Notes: generated by a model from the letters alone, not told the origin. A stretch of 64,000 bases of DNA from Prorocentrum cordatum (GCA_963575745.1 CAUYUJ010017893.1:555112-619111), one strand, 5' to 3'. Positions 20,618 through 30,560 are shown, counted from the stretch's first letter. Program-made: numbers and translations.

Positions 20618-20950
20618 CAGTCACAGCCTCAGCCTCAGCCTGCCTCAGCCTCAGCCTCAGCCTGCCTCAGCCTCAGCCTGCCTCAGCCTCAGCCTCAGCC
20701 TGCTTCAGCCTCAGCCTCAGTCTGCCTTCAGCCTCGGCCTCAGCCTCAGCCTGCCTCAGCCTCAGCCTGCATCAGCCTCAGCCTCAGCCTCAGCCTGCCT
20801 CAGCATCAGCCTGCTCAGCCTCAGCCTCAGCCTGCCTCAGCCTCAGCCTCAGTCTGCTTCAGCCTCAGCCTCAGTCTGCCTTCAGCCTCGGCCTCAGCCT
20901 CAGCCTGCCTCAGCCTCAGCCTGCCTCGCCTCAGCATCAGCCTGCCTCAG
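20618..20950. repeat. (AGCCTC)n minisatellite
   Basis: Hexamers AGCCTC interrupted regularly by TGCCTC or TGCTTC. About 330 bp. Confidence 0.95.
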
Positions 20951-21425
20951 CATTCAAAATGTGGCCCAGGAATGGAGTTCTGGGAACTAGAAGAACACGA
21001 AGTGGCCTACAGTTGGCTCCGGGCATTCAAAATCATGCCCAGGAATGGAGTTCTGGGAACTTGAAGAGCACGAAGTGGCCTACAGTTGGCTCCGGGCATC
21101 CAAAATGTGGCCCGGGAATGGAGTTCTGGGAAATCGAAGAGCACGAAGTGGCCTACAGTTGGCTCCGGGCATCCAAAATGTGGCCCGGGAATGGAGTTCT
21201 GGGAACTCGAAGAGCACGAAGTGGCCTACAGTTGGCTCCGGGCACTCAAAATGTAGCCCGGGAATGGAGTTCTGGGAGGTCGAAGAGCACGAAGTGTGTG
21301 ACTGTTGACGAAAAACGAGCCCGGCTCTGTTCCCGGTTCTCCAGAAAGTGGCCCGGGAATGGAGTTCTGGGAGGTCGAAGAGCACGAAGTGTGTGACTGT
21401 TGGCGAAAAACGATTCCCGGTTCTC
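20951..21425 (+). repeat. 73-bp tandem repeat
   Basis: Five units starting at 20951, 21024, 21097, 21170 and 21243, exactly 73 bp apart and over 90% alike, each with AATGGAGTTCTGGGAA and AAGTGGCCTACAGTTGGCTC. Two further, changed units follow (to about 21425), in which the second half becomes GTGTGTGACTGTTG(A/G)CGAAA. 73 is not a multiple of 3, so it is not a coding repeat. Confidence 0.95.
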
Positions 21426-21639
21426 CTCCCCGGCACCCGCCCAGACCCCCCTGAGGAGTCATGATGCTCTCTTCTGACACCACTAGAAACCTATCAGCAA
21501 ACGCTGTTAGGTAAAAACCATACAGCATGCACCTCGCGGCTAAATCCGCCGACCCCTTTGTGGGTCCCGAGGCGTGTGAGATTCTCCCCCCCCATAATCC
21601 CCCCCAAAGGAAACCAATCCGGGAATTTGACCCCCCTCT

Positions 21640-21930
21640 GGCCAGGGACGACCCTGGACCGCCCAATACAGCCCAAGAGGCTCCCAAGACGGGCCCAACA
21701 GAGGCCCAAGAGAGGGACCAAGAACTGAAACATCTAGCATTCCGCCCCACGACGCTCCCAGGAGGCCCCAAGACGGCCCCAAGAGGCCCCCCAAGACGCC
21801 CCGGGGGGCCTCCAAGAGGCTCACAAAATGCCCGAAGAGACCCGAAGAGGCTCCGAAACGGCCCCCTAAACGCGTCAAAACTGCCTCCCAGAGGCCCCCG
21901 AGAGGCCTGCCACGTCCAAACAAGCCCTCG
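21640..21930. repeat. CCAAGAGGCCC degenerate repeats
   Basis: Words of the form CCAAGA(G/C)GGCCCC every 10-15 bp. The same style recurs at 22780-22945, 38930-39090, 39500-39680 and 53575-53780. Confidence 0.75.
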
Positions 21931-22015
21931 AGCCGTCCAGTATCGTCCCCGAACAGCCCAACAAACCCAGGCCCCGATACGCATTCCCGCAGGAATCAAG
22001 GAGTCGGCGGATGTG

Positions 22016-22512
22016 GCGCAAGCCTGTAAAATCTGGATCATGCGCGGCCATCCCGCGAGTACTGTCACATGATTTTTGACAGGGACCGCGGGGGTGGTGG
22101 CGCGTGGCCTGCTGTGCGAAGGCCCACCAGACATAATGATGGGCATTGGTTTTCGATAAGCATGGCGGGGGTTGACATGTTTCCCGATGTGTGCTGTCAC
22201 GTGCGCAGGCGCACCTGACGCACTCCCGAACATGGCGCACCTGGCGCGGCTGGAGTGTGCGGAACACATGACGCACTCGGAGCACCACGTGGCGCATCTG
22301 GCGCACCAGGCGTGCCAGGCACGCTCGGGCCCCAGGGGTTCCTGGCGCGCGTGGCGCCCCTGGCACGCGTGGCGCACCTCGTCCAAGCGTCGCGCACCTA
22401 GGGTCGGCTTTGGTTCCCAGTGGCTGCCCATCCAAAGACTCAGGCTCCGGTATTACTGATGTGTTGGGAGGGCGGGTGGTGGGAGTGAGCTAGACGGCTT
22501 GCGGGTGGCTGG
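22016..22512 (+). repeat. Long dispersed repeat F6, copy 2
   Basis: Second copy of the repeat at 19605-20143. It has a shorter GGCGCACCTGG minisatellite and ends with GGAGGGCGGGTGGTGGGAGT. Confidence 0.75.
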
Positions 22513-22648
22513 GTAACTTGACCCCTACCCCTACCCCCTCCCCACGGACCTGGACGGGAAATTTCGCGAGGGATGGGAGCGTACAACATGGCCCCAGCGA
22601 GGAACCCGTCAAATTGATGTTACTGAGATTCTGGCCACGTGTTGGCCG

Positions 22649-22726
22649 TGTGTGTGTGTGTGTGTCTGTGTGTGTGTGTGCGTGTGTGTGTGTGTGTGTT
22701 TGTGTATGTGTGTGTGTGTGTGCGTT
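22649..22726. repeat. (TG)n microsatellite
   Basis: TG dinucleotides with a few C and A interruptions. Confidence 0.95.
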
Positions 22727-22759
22727 GGGGGAGACCCTAATTTCCCTCCCTCCTTCCTT

Positions 22760-22950
22760 GATCGATCACCTCCAAGATGGCCCCACGCTGGCCCCCGAGG
22801 CTCCCAAGAGTGCCGCAAGAGGCGCCCAGGCGGCGCCAAGAAGCCTCCAAGATGCCCCCAAGAGGATTGTAAGAGACCCCAATAGGGCTTCCCCGAGGCA
22901 TCCATGACGTTTCAAGAGGCCCCCAATACGCCCCAACAGGCCTACAAGAA
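22760..22950. repeat. CCAAGAGGCGCC degenerate repeats
   Basis: Opens with TTGATCGATCACCTCCAAGA then TGGCCCC, almost the same opening as the block at 39483, then short CCAAGAGG words. Confidence 0.6.
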
Positions 22951-23039
22951 GCCAAGGCATCCGAATCCGAATAGACTTCGAGACGCGTCCGAAAGGCCTC
23001 TGGCGTTTCTGTTCGCCTTCCTCCTCGTCCTCTTCCTCA

Positions 23040-23168
23040 TCCGCCTAAGGTTCCTCCTCCCTCATCCCTCCTCCCTCCTCCCTCCTCCCCATCCCCCTCC
23101 TCCTCCTCCTCCTCCTCCTCCTCCTCCTCTTCCTCTTCCTCTTCCTCCTCCTCCTTTTCTTCTTCCCC
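23040..23168. repeat. (CTC)n/(TTC)n array
   Basis: Pyrimidine-rich triplets ending just before the spliced-leader relic. Confidence 0.9.
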
Positions 23169-23170
23169 CT

Positions 23171-23192
23171 TCCGTCGCCATTTTGGCTCAAG
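23171..23192 (+). other. Relic dinoflagellate spliced leader
   Basis: Twenty-two bases beginning TCCGTCGCCA and ending TTTTGGCTCAAG. The dinoflagellate trans-spliced leader is 22 nt, starts with a D base (A, G or T) then CCGTAGCC, and continues ATTTTGGCTCAAG. The only difference here is C for A at position 6. It is joined directly to an ATG and to LINE-B ORF1, as expected if a trans-spliced mRNA had been reverse-transcribed and inserted. Confidence 0.88.
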
Positions 23193-23281
23193 ATGCTTCG
23201 TTCCACAGGGGAACACGTGGATACCGCTAGTCCGCGGCCAGTGCCAGGGCGCTTCTGCCCGACCATTTTGCTCCAGTCTCT

Positions 23282-24496
23282 GTGTGCCCCCTGCTGCCCG
23301 CAGGGGGGTGCTCTCGCGTCTCGGCTGCGGCAGTGGCACCGCCCAAGGCTGCCAGGGAGAGGCTCGCGCGGGCCAAACGATGGGTTTGCAGGGACTGCGC
23401 GCATGCGAAGACTGGCGAACCGTGGCATAACCATCCAGATGCTGTTTCTTGTTTTCTGTGTGGTGGTGCCAAAGGTCGTGTGTACAAGTGCGACTTGCCA
23501 CCGCCCACCCCAAGTATGCGTGCGTCTCAGCCCGCTGGTGGGGTGGCTCGTGCGACACTCGACGCCAAGGACAGAGAACTGGCTGCTCCCCGCAAGCAAG
23601 TTCAACAGTTGTCTCGGCCCAAGATGCTCGATGCTGACACGCAGTCACCGCCGCAACTGGATGGTGGCCCGAAGGAGTCGGACCTCCAGAGGAAGCAGAA
23701 GGTGCTCGAGGCTGCTGAGGCTGCCATGGCTTCTCGTGAGAACGCTGCGCAGGCCCAGGGAGTTGCTCCGAGCACGGTCCCTGGGTATGCTGATGCTGAC
23801 AAGACTGGACGGGGTCTCCGCCAAGAGATACATGCGGCCAAGCCTCTCGGAGCTCAGGTTCACGGCATCGGCAACAATATTCAGAAGGCTGATCAGCAGA
23901 TTGCCAGCCTGCAGGCTTCCATCGAGTCCGAGGAGAAGGCTGTGGCAGACGAGCAGGCTCTTCTCGTGGATCTTAAGCAGCAGTTGGAGCCCAAGCAGAA
24001 AGCTAGGGTTCAGCTGCAGCTCAAGCACATGGAACTTCTACGGCAGCGAACGCCTGAGCAGGTCACCCAGGCCCCAGCAGGCAGTGATGCAGCCATTTTC
24101 GACACGTTCTCGGCCACCCTCGAGCAGCTCAAGTCCTTTGTGCAGCAGCTGGGGGGAGGTGAGCAGCTGTCTGAAGCCTGTGTTCAGCATGTGCAGCCAT
24201 GGCTGGAGCAGGTCAAGAAGCTGCGAGCGGAGCAGCAAGAACGGCAGCGTGAGCAGCAGCAGCGGCAGCAACAGCAGCCGCCTCCTGCAGATGGCCCTGC
24301 TGCTCCAACTGTACCTGAGGGTGCTCATGTCAATATGCCTGTACCTGAAGATATGGATGTGGAGGATTTGCGCACCTTCATATCGGACAACGGTGGCACG
24401 CCCGCGGAGACGGAGGACGAGATTCGCGCGCAGGCCATGCGGCACATGGAGTATTTCCAGGCGCTGCTCGCCAAGAGGCCACGGACGACTGTATAG
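23282..24496 (+). CDS. LINE-B ORF1: zinc finger and coiled-coil protein
   Basis: A frame open from 23231 to a stop at 24496. The 23282 start given is a GTG. No ATG lies between the preceding stop and the zinc finger, and the ATG adjoining the leader (23193) is in another frame, so the true start has been shifted. Residues 36-60 form a CX2CX17CX2C finger (WVCRDC at one end, VSCFLCGG at the other). Residues about 95-270 are a long coiled coil (for example QQIASLQASIESEEKAVADE). A Gln-rich tract lies at about 318-335, and the acidic C-terminus (DMDVEDLRTFISDNGG) ends RPRTTV. This is the architecture of a LINE ORF1 RNA-binding chaperone that coats element RNA. The start of ORF2 lies 35 nt beyond the stop. 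Confidence 0.8.
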   Translation: MCPLLPAGGCSRVSAAAVAPPKAARERLARAKRWVCRDCAHAKTGEPWHNHPDAVSCFLCGGAKGRVYKCDLPPPTPSMRASQPAGGVARATLDAKDRELAAPRKQVQQLSRPKMLDADTQSPPQLDGGPKESDLQRKQKVLEAAEAAMASRENAAQAQGVAPSTVPGYADADKTGRGLRQEIHAAKPLGAQVHGIGNNIQKADQQIASLQASIESEEKAVADEQALLVDLKQQLEPKQKARVQLQLKHMELLRQRTPEQVTQAPAGSDAAIFDTFSATLEQLKSFVQQLGGGEQLSEACVQHVQPWLEQVKKLRAEQQERQREQQQRQQQQPPPADGPAAPTVPEGAHVNMPVPEDMDVEDLRTFISDNGGTPAETEDEIRAQAMRHMEYFQALLAKRPRTTV

Positions 24497-24530
24497 ATAC
24501 GGGGGGATTGCTTTAGCAGTGGTTGGCATC

Positions 24531-24863
24531 ATGGCTTATACTACTCACGCCCTCGACAATAGCGGCGACGGCTACGACGAGCTGTTCGCAGATCCCGGCA
24601 TTGACCAGGGCGATTTCTTCGGCCCTCCTCTTGAGCCCTGGGGTCCACCTACTGATCTTTTGCTACCTCAGGGCGAGGGGGGGGGGTCGGGAGTCAGCCC
24701 CGAGAAGTCACGCCCCTCCGCCCACATGGACTACGCCCACAGGGTCAGGCACAACGGCGACGGCCAGAACTACTGCTCCAGATGGCCAGGGACGTTTCTC
24801 CCCTGGGCTGGAGACACCGTCGGCATTGAGGTTGGCTTCTTCTACTTCGGCTGCGACGCCTGA
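24531..24863 (+). pseudogene. LINE-B ORF2, N-terminal segment
   Basis: The ATG at 24531 starts MAYTTHALDNSGDGYDELFA, followed by Asp/Gly/Pro-rich sequence. Such an acidic leader in front of the endonuclease is unusual for LINEs but protein-like. It stops at 24863. The reading then seems to move to frame 1 (LAHSSGLGAGASVRTSASSR, repeated GTRCPAPTGG and GTHCPAPPGH) up to about 25161, and reaches the endonuclease frame at 25186. One or two indels are required. The CPAP repeats are of unknown role. Confidence 0.5.
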
Positions 24864-25185
24864 GCCCCAACTGGCCCACTCATCGGGGTTGGGGGCAGGA
24901 GCAAGCGTGAGGACATCTGCTTCTTCACGGATGGCGGCTGCGCCAACTTCGAGCACGTTGGCCCCCGAAGGCACGCGCTGCCCAGCTCCGACAGGTGGCA
25001 TTTGGGGTGCCAGCGGGCACTGGCCTGCGGCGGACGCCGTAGGCACGCACTGCCCAGCACCCCCAGGCCATACCTGTAAGGGAGCCAGAGGGTACCGACC
25101 TCCGGGGGAGGCAGGCGGCTGGAGAGCCGCCACTTCTCCCCCCCCCCCCCACCCACCTTGAGTTGCACGCAGCTACAGGAAAAAA

Positions 25186-26766
25186 ATGTCAGGACGCGAT
25201 AGGAGGACGGACGAGCATCCTGATCTTAATCTTCTTGTCGGCGAGCGAGTTCCTGGCGTGGCTCGGGGATCGACTGCAAGCAGTTTCGCGTCGGCCGAGT
25301 CAGCCGATGGCGTTTATGACAGCGGGGCTGGGCTTTCTCACATGGGAGGGCCACCTTCGACAGCGGTCAAGTCAAAGGGGGAGGTGGTGACTGTCACCGT
25401 CAGCTCCCGCGGATCTCTATTTGAGTGTTTCCCAGGCATTGATCTGGGGGTCAAGGTGCTCCTGGTGCAGGGGCGCCACCTCTGGCTTGACCGACTCCCG
25501 CAGGCGCAGTCCCAGGCCAAAGACCTTGGATGGCATGGGATCTGGGCGGCTGCAACGCCGAGTGCCAACTCTGATGGTGGCGCGTCTGCAGGCGTGGCTG
25601 TGCTTGCGCGCTCTGGTATTATTGTTACGGCCCCTGACCTGCCTGAGAAGGAGGTTGTTCCAGGTCGCTGTCTCTTTGCACATGTTCATTGGGGCGTACC
25701 TGGTGGATTCACTGTGGGCAGCATTTATCTCGATACCAAAGATGGCATAGGTGCAGTCAGCACGGCGTACCTCTGGCAGACTGCGCAGGCGTTGGCTAAG
25801 CTCAACAATGCGGGCGTAGACTGGATGGTCGGAGGCGATTGGAATAACCAGCCCTCGGAGATGGTTGCCACGCGATGGGCGGTGGCAGCTTCTGTGACCT
25901 CCTTTCTACCCGATGGTGCCCGCCTGCCGCCAGGCTCTCGCTGGTGCTGCCCTGGATTATCTTATCGTTTCATCAAATCTGGCAGCAAGAGTCGCCTCGG
26001 ACATCTAGTTGGACGAATGGGTCCACCCTTTACCCACACTGCCCTGTGCATCTTCGCATCCCGGCGCAGGACTACCCACTCTGGCTTCTGGTACCCAGAC
26101 TTCCGAAGGAGCTGCCCCAGGAGGCGCCGATCGGCTGTGCTCGATTTCCTTTGGAGTGGGATCAGGGTTTATTCGAGGCTGCTGAGGATGCTGCAGGTCT
26201 TGCTGCTGGAATGGGCACGCTCATGCATGGCATTAAGAAGGAGCTCACCAACCGATATGATCATGTCGACCCCGCGGCTAAGCGCCACGCTGGTCGGGCG
26301 GGGGCCCCTGAGTTTGCCTGGGGCCAGGTCAAGTGGCAGCCCCCCCCCCCACCCCCCTCAAGCGCACATACAAGCGACCGATCGCCGCGCGTGGAAGGCT
26401 GCACTCAAATGGATGATGCACATTCAGAAGGAGCGTGATCGGTTGAAGACACTGGTGTCGCAGCTCCAGATGGCCAACGCGCTATGCAGCATCGAGCCGT
26501 GGCAATGCTCGGTACTTGTGCAGGCCCTCAGCGAGGTCAGCAGATTCCTGCGCAATGCAAGGCGAAGCCAGGTTGTTCTTCAACAATTGCCGCCTGGGGT
26601 TCAGAGTTCCCTTGGATCAGGCTTGCAGGTTCTTGTTGACACTCGCTTTCAGGAGCTCATGACTGTGATTGGCAAAGAGGCCAGACTTCGCAAGGAAGAT
26701 CAGCGTGATACTTATCAAGCCTGGATTCGTTTTCAACGCGAGCGTTCAAGTCGGGCGCGTCGGTAG
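25186..26766 (+). pseudogene. LINE-B ORF2: endonuclease and linker
   Basis: A 526-codon frame. The EEP endonuclease runs from about residue 80: VKVLLVQGRHLW (the family has Glu where Gly follows Gln here), ASAGVAVLARSGI, GRCLFAHVHWGVPGGFTVGS and NAGVDWMVGGDWNNQPSE, the last being the G-D-x-N motif. From about 25930 the family signal passes to another frame (LDYLIVSSNLAARVASDI, then a TAG), and further on frame 2 gives HCPVHLRIPAQDYPLW, the likely place of the S-D-H motif. It returns to frame 1 near 26390 for a helical linker (LKWMMHIQKERDRLKTLVSQ to RFQRERSSRARR). At least two shifts and a Glu change make the nuclease inactive. Confidence 0.75.
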
Positions 26767-26783
26767 CACGCCGTGTTTCCAAG

Positions 26784-27394
26784 GTGCGACCGGTGGGCCA
26801 TATCGTGTCCTTCCACCGACGGCCAGGTGGGGCGAGACCGCAGGCTCTCGCGAACCAGGACATGCAGACGTGGAGGGAGGTCTGGACCAAGCACGGGTGC
26901 TTGCCGCTGGATCCGCCAGCTGATGCAGACGGCTGGCCTCCCTTGCCTGGCATCGATGTTGCAACCATCAGGGAGGTGATTCTCACATTTCCCAAGAAGA
27001 CCTCCGCGGGCCCATGTGTGCTCCATCCACGCCTGCTGTGGCACCTGTCTGATGAGGCTCTGGAGGTGCTGGTCGGTTTCTTTCGGCGATGCGAGGAGTT
27101 GCAAACTTGGCCTGCAGAGAGGTTCTGGTCGATGGCGTGTCGCATTCCGAAGGCTGATGAAGGTCATCGCTTGATTGCAGTAGCGCACGCAGTCCAGCGC
27201 ATATGAGGTCGAGCCAGGCGAGAAATATCCCGATCTTGGGAGGGGCGGAATCGCTGTGAGAATGTCTGGGGCAATCGGGCCCGCAGTGCCTTCAGCCACA
27301 ACTTGGAGTCGGAGATTGCGGTTTTGCGAGGACACTTCAGCGCTACAGTATTGTTGGATCTCACCAAGGCTTTCGACCTGGTAGGCTATCGCAG
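26784..27394 (+). pseudogene. LINE-B reverse transcriptase, N-terminal half
   Basis: Reads ATIREVILTFPKKTSAGPCV then LHPRLLWHLSDEALEVLVGF. This is the K-K-T-S-A-G-P-D-G motif with Asp-Gly replaced by Cys-Val. Then comes CRIPKADEGHRLIAVAHAVQ, the (I/V)-P-K-x5-R-P-I block. A TGA at 27204-27206 interrupts at a site where a Trp-like residue is expected, and the same frame then continues through LESEIAVLRGHFSATVLLDL and TKAFDLVGY (motif A with its catalytic Asp). A frameshift near 27395 leads into the next segment. Confidence 0.8.
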
Positions 27395-28360
27395 TTGTTT
27401 CGCGAAGGCCTCGTGCTGGGCTATCCACCTCGGACGTTGTTCATGTTAATCCAGATGTACCGCCAGCCTAGACGACTCAAAGGCTATGGCACTTTCTCTG
27501 ATCCGCTGCAGGTGGAACAGGGAATTCTGGCGGGCTGCACACACGCGGTTTGCATGCTGGAGGTGCTGACATTGCGAGCCCTGCTTCGGGTGCGTGAGGT
27601 ACATGGAGCTTTGGTGCCTCGTGCTCTTGTTGATGATGTCTCTGTGCAATATGTTGGCCCTGACTCTGCAGGTGTACGTGCTCTTGACGTTGCAGTTCGG
27701 CAAGACGAGTCGAGGGTGCTCGGCTCCTGCTTCAACGATAAGAAGTCAGGGATGGTCGCGGCCACACCCTCGTCGCGCAGGCTCATCCGGGGCTCGAAGT
27801 TCCAGCAGCGGCCTTGGATGAGGAACTTGGGCCACGAGACTATGGGGGCACGGCCGCTACGGTTGCAGGAGAAGGCGCGCTTGCGGGAACTGCAGAGGAG
27901 GCGGTGCAGGCTCCACATCTTTCGGCAGGTTGCTGGACGCAAGAACTCTGTGCTGTGGCGGGCTGGTGCTCAACCAGCCGTTGCTCATGGCGCAGGCGTG
28001 TCTGGAATAAATGATGCTGCCCTGGCCGTGGCAAGGTCCGTGGCTGCCACTATGGTTGGGGCGCCGCCGCAGGCGCACAAGACGGCATACCTGTATTGTC
28101 AGTGGCAGGTGCGGCATGATCCTATTTTTGATGCGACGACTGACCTTCTTTGTAGGCTGCACTGTTTTATCTGGGACAACCGAGTCTCGCTCAATTCGCT
28201 GCGGCATGCATGGTCAAGGTTGGCGGCGCGTGCGAGCTCAACAGGCTTCACCTGGGCTGCAGTACGAGGGCCACTAGGTGCCGCCTGGCTGACGCTGGGC
28301 CGTATCGGCTGGGCATTCATTGGCCCTCATCACTGGCGGGGCGATCAGTTTCATGATTAG
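27395..28360 (+). pseudogene. LINE-B reverse transcriptase, C-terminal half
   Basis: A 321-codon frame. After LGYPPRTLFMLIQMYRQPRR, motif B reads VEQGILAGCTHAVCML, with the conserved Q-G-x-x-x-G. Motif C reads RALVDDVSVQYVG, with both catalytic Asp residues. The rest is a helical thumb with LRELQRRRCRLHIFRQVAGR, LYCQWQVRHDPIFDATTDLL and a Trp-rich end. The two active-site Asp residues, plus that of motif A upstream, survive, so decay is recent compared with LINE-A. The frame stops at 28360 and the next segment starts four bases later. Confidence 0.85.
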
Positions 28361-28363
28361 GAT

Positions 28364-28801
28364 TTGCTCCGTGCGGCCCCTGCGGACATGAAGGTGCATT
28401 TGGAGGAATCCATCAGGCGCTGGCAGGTGCAGAGGTTGACGTACCATCTGCCGGCGCAGGAGGCGACTCATGATGTTTGGGAGCGTGCACTTCGTCTTGG
28501 CCTTCGTGTTTTGAGGCCGGCGCAGCTCGGAGCGCTGCGCGGGCTGTGGGCCGACCGCTACCCCGCGCCTACGCGCCTCGCCGCCTGGGGCAAGAACATT
28601 CGCCCACACTGCGCTGTCTGTCAATCGAATGACGGATCCTACGGGCACGTGTGGAGCGATTGTCCTGCTCTGCTGCACCCCGACGAGAGCGAACTGGCGG
28701 GAGGTTTCGAGGTTCTCTGTGAAAGACACGGTTCTCATCGGGATGCTCTGCGAGCTATTGGACACCGCCCCCTGACGGATCCCGACTTTGAAAGCCTGTA
28801 G
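28364..28801 (+). pseudogene. LINE-B zinc knuckle segment after RT
   Basis: A 145-codon frame continuing the thumb (HLEESIRRWQVQRLTYHLPA) and ending with a Cys/His knuckle CAVCQSNDGSYGHVWSDCPA (CX2CX8HX4C), the position where many LINEs have a zinc-binding RVT-associated motif. It ends at a stop at 28801, about 100 bp before the RNase H core. Confidence 0.7.
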
Positions 28802-28902
28802 TTGAGCTATGGTATCCCGAAACTGCCTATCCAGCTTCCGTCCCCACCTGATGTCTCTGAGGTCTTGGAGGGGGGGGGGGCGTTGGGGGTGATTGGGGTC
28901 CT

Positions 28903-29235
28903 GTGATCTTTGGGGATGGAAGCACCCAGAGCCCAGTGGTGCCCGAAGTTAAGCGTGCAGGGTGGGCAATCGTTCAGTTCAACGAGGAGCTCCTTCCTGT
29001 TCGGGCGGTATATGGGTCCCTGGAGGGGGCTGTACAGACTGCAAGCAGAGCTGAGAGAACCGCACTTCTGCAGGCAATGAAAAGGCACCCGGCCTTGCAG
29101 GTTGTTGTTTCTGACTTGGTGTCCCTGGCCCAAGAGGGCCAATATCCTGGGATCCTGAGCTGGCTTGCGGCATGGAAAAATATGCTGCTATCTGGAGAAG
29201 TTTTTCTTTTCGCAGGCCACACGCAGGCCCCCTGA
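28903..29235 (+). pseudogene. LINE-B RNase H, first part
   Basis: RNase H type I: IFGDGSTQSP with the first catalytic Asp, a beta-hairpin (KRAGWAIVQFNEELLPVRAV), then TASRAERTALLQAMKRHP with the catalytic Glu and VVVSDLVSLAQEG with the second Asp. Stops at 29235 after a shift. The remainder is in the overlapping frame from 29165. RNase H would remove element RNA from the RNA-DNA hybrid. Confidence 0.8.
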
Positions 29236-29686
29236 GTACCCTCCTCCCACCTTCGTTTGGGCCCCCGCTCACCTCACCTTGGAGCAGGTCCTAGAAAAAA
29301 GGTTGGATCCGATCACTTGGATCGGCAACGCATGGGCCGATATGTTTGCGAAGTTGGCTTCGGCCCGTGTCATGATCGCTCGGGTGACGGCGGAGGCGGT
29401 TGCGGGGGAGCTTAAGTTTCATCGTTCCACTATCGAGTACATCTCTTGGGCTGCTGCCAGGTTTGCGAGGCTAAGGCGGAGGACGGACTTCCAGCCTCCT
29501 CCGAGCGTCGCTCGGCAGCAGCCCCCGCCCAGGCTCAGTCTTCACGGGCACACCTTTTATCTCGATGAGGCCTCGGGCGAAGTACGTTGCGTGTCATGCT
29601 TTGCTGGGGCGTGGACCCCCAGCACGCTGATTCATTTGTGTAGCGGCCCCCCAAGTTTTGCCGACCCACCGCCCTCACGGCCTTGA
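29165..29686 (+). pseudogene. LINE-B RNase H, second part, and first Cys pair
   Basis: Continues the RNase H: FVWAPAHLTLEQVLEKRLDP (the W-x-P-x-H stretch) and ITWIGNAWADMFAKLASARV, whose G-N-x-x-A-D holds the last catalytic Asp. Thus all four acidic residues are present across the two frames. Beyond it lies a basic helix region and HGHTFYLDEASGEVRCVSCF, with a C-x2-C pair, then a stop at 29686. Confidence 0.75.
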
Positions 29687-30230
29687 AGGGCCAGGAGTGG
29701 CGTCGTGTTCGTATTCGGGCGAGGCCTGTGAAGGCTGCTGCGGTGGCTGATGCAGACCAGGCCCTTGTGGATGCTGGCCTGCTCACGCCACTTCCCACTC
29801 CTGGAAACTCCGCAGGGGACGAGGGTGAGGCGGCCATTCGTGAATTTGCTGAGCGTGGTCACGCGATTGAAAGGTACGGTCGTGTGTTGATCTGCTCTCT
29901 CTGTGTGCTGGTGTTGTGCTGCTTCCGCATGGCGTTCCGCGGTCGTTCCAGGCCAAATGTCAGGGGGCGTCCAAAGTGCCGTCTACGAGGGACAAGCAGC
30001 TGCGGAAGCTCTCGAAGGCCTCGACAGGACTCCATCCGACCACGGGTGAGTGCCTCGAGGAGCCTCGTCCAGCTACTCCCTCTTCGCTGACTCCTCCCTG
30101 CCCATCTCACTGCCTTGTGCCGAGGGCCCCCCGTGCGGAGGAGGCCACGTCGTCGGGGGCGGGGGAGGCGCTGGTGGAGCGGGCGGGGGGGGTCTCGCGG
30201 CGGATGGGGAGTTCTGATGATTCTGACTAA
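29683..30230 (+). pseudogene. LINE-B ORF2 C-terminal tail
   Basis: Frame 1 from 29683 encodes an Ala/Asp-rich segment and a second Cys pair (ERYGRVLICSLC). The signal then moves to frame 3 near 29920 (PSTRDKQLRKLSKASTGLHP) and ends RRMGSSDDSD with TAA at 30228-30230. The paired HTFYLDE...CVSC and RYGRVLICSLC segments look like a repeated small zinc-binding unit. No known domain is recognised. Confidence 0.5.
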
Positions 30231-30560
30231 TTAATGACATCGGCCATGACGACGGGTTTCCGTGGTCTCGGCCGACGCCGCTGCCGCCATTGGTGGCAGC
30301 CATCGCCTCAGCCTGTGGGCGTCCGTTACCCTGCGGACGCCTCCCAGTCGGCGCCCACCTCTTCTTCCTCCTCCTCTTCTTCCTCCTTCTCATCTGGTTC
30401 CTCCTCCATCCCCCCCTCTTCGGGTACAACACCTTCCCAGCCTTGATTCCACCGCGTGCTACCCCACATGCCTGATTATGGCAACTCGCTTGGGCATCGT
30501 TTCTGGATGGTCTGGTGGGGTTACGCGAAGCATCTAGAAATGAGCGCAAGCAGACATAGC

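Larger units (their letters stand above)
23171..30540 (+). mobile_element. LINE-B, near full-length non-LTR retrotransposon
   Basis: About 7.3 kb. Order: relic spliced leader (23171), ORF1 with zinc finger and coiled coil (to 24496), ORF2 with an acidic N-terminus (24531), endonuclease (25.3-26.1 kb), linker, RT (26.9-28.3 kb), CCHC knuckle (28.6 kb), RNase H (28.9-29.4 kb), and C-terminal Cys pairs with a stop at 30230. ORF2 carries at least five frame changes and one in-frame TGA, so this copy is dead although every domain is recognisable. The 3' end is uncertain. A (GA)n tract starts at 30561 and no poly-A is seen. The relic leader marks the 5' end exactly, so the copy is not 5'-truncated. 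Confidence 0.9.

Noticed and set aside
20951-21425. CRISPR-like array
   Set aside because: Units abut with no unique spacers; it is a plain 73-bp tandem repeat.
23193-24863. 556-codon frame starting at the ATG next to the spliced-leader relic
   Set aside because: Only its last 110 codons look like protein. The zinc finger and coiled coil of ORF1 lie in another frame over the same DNA.
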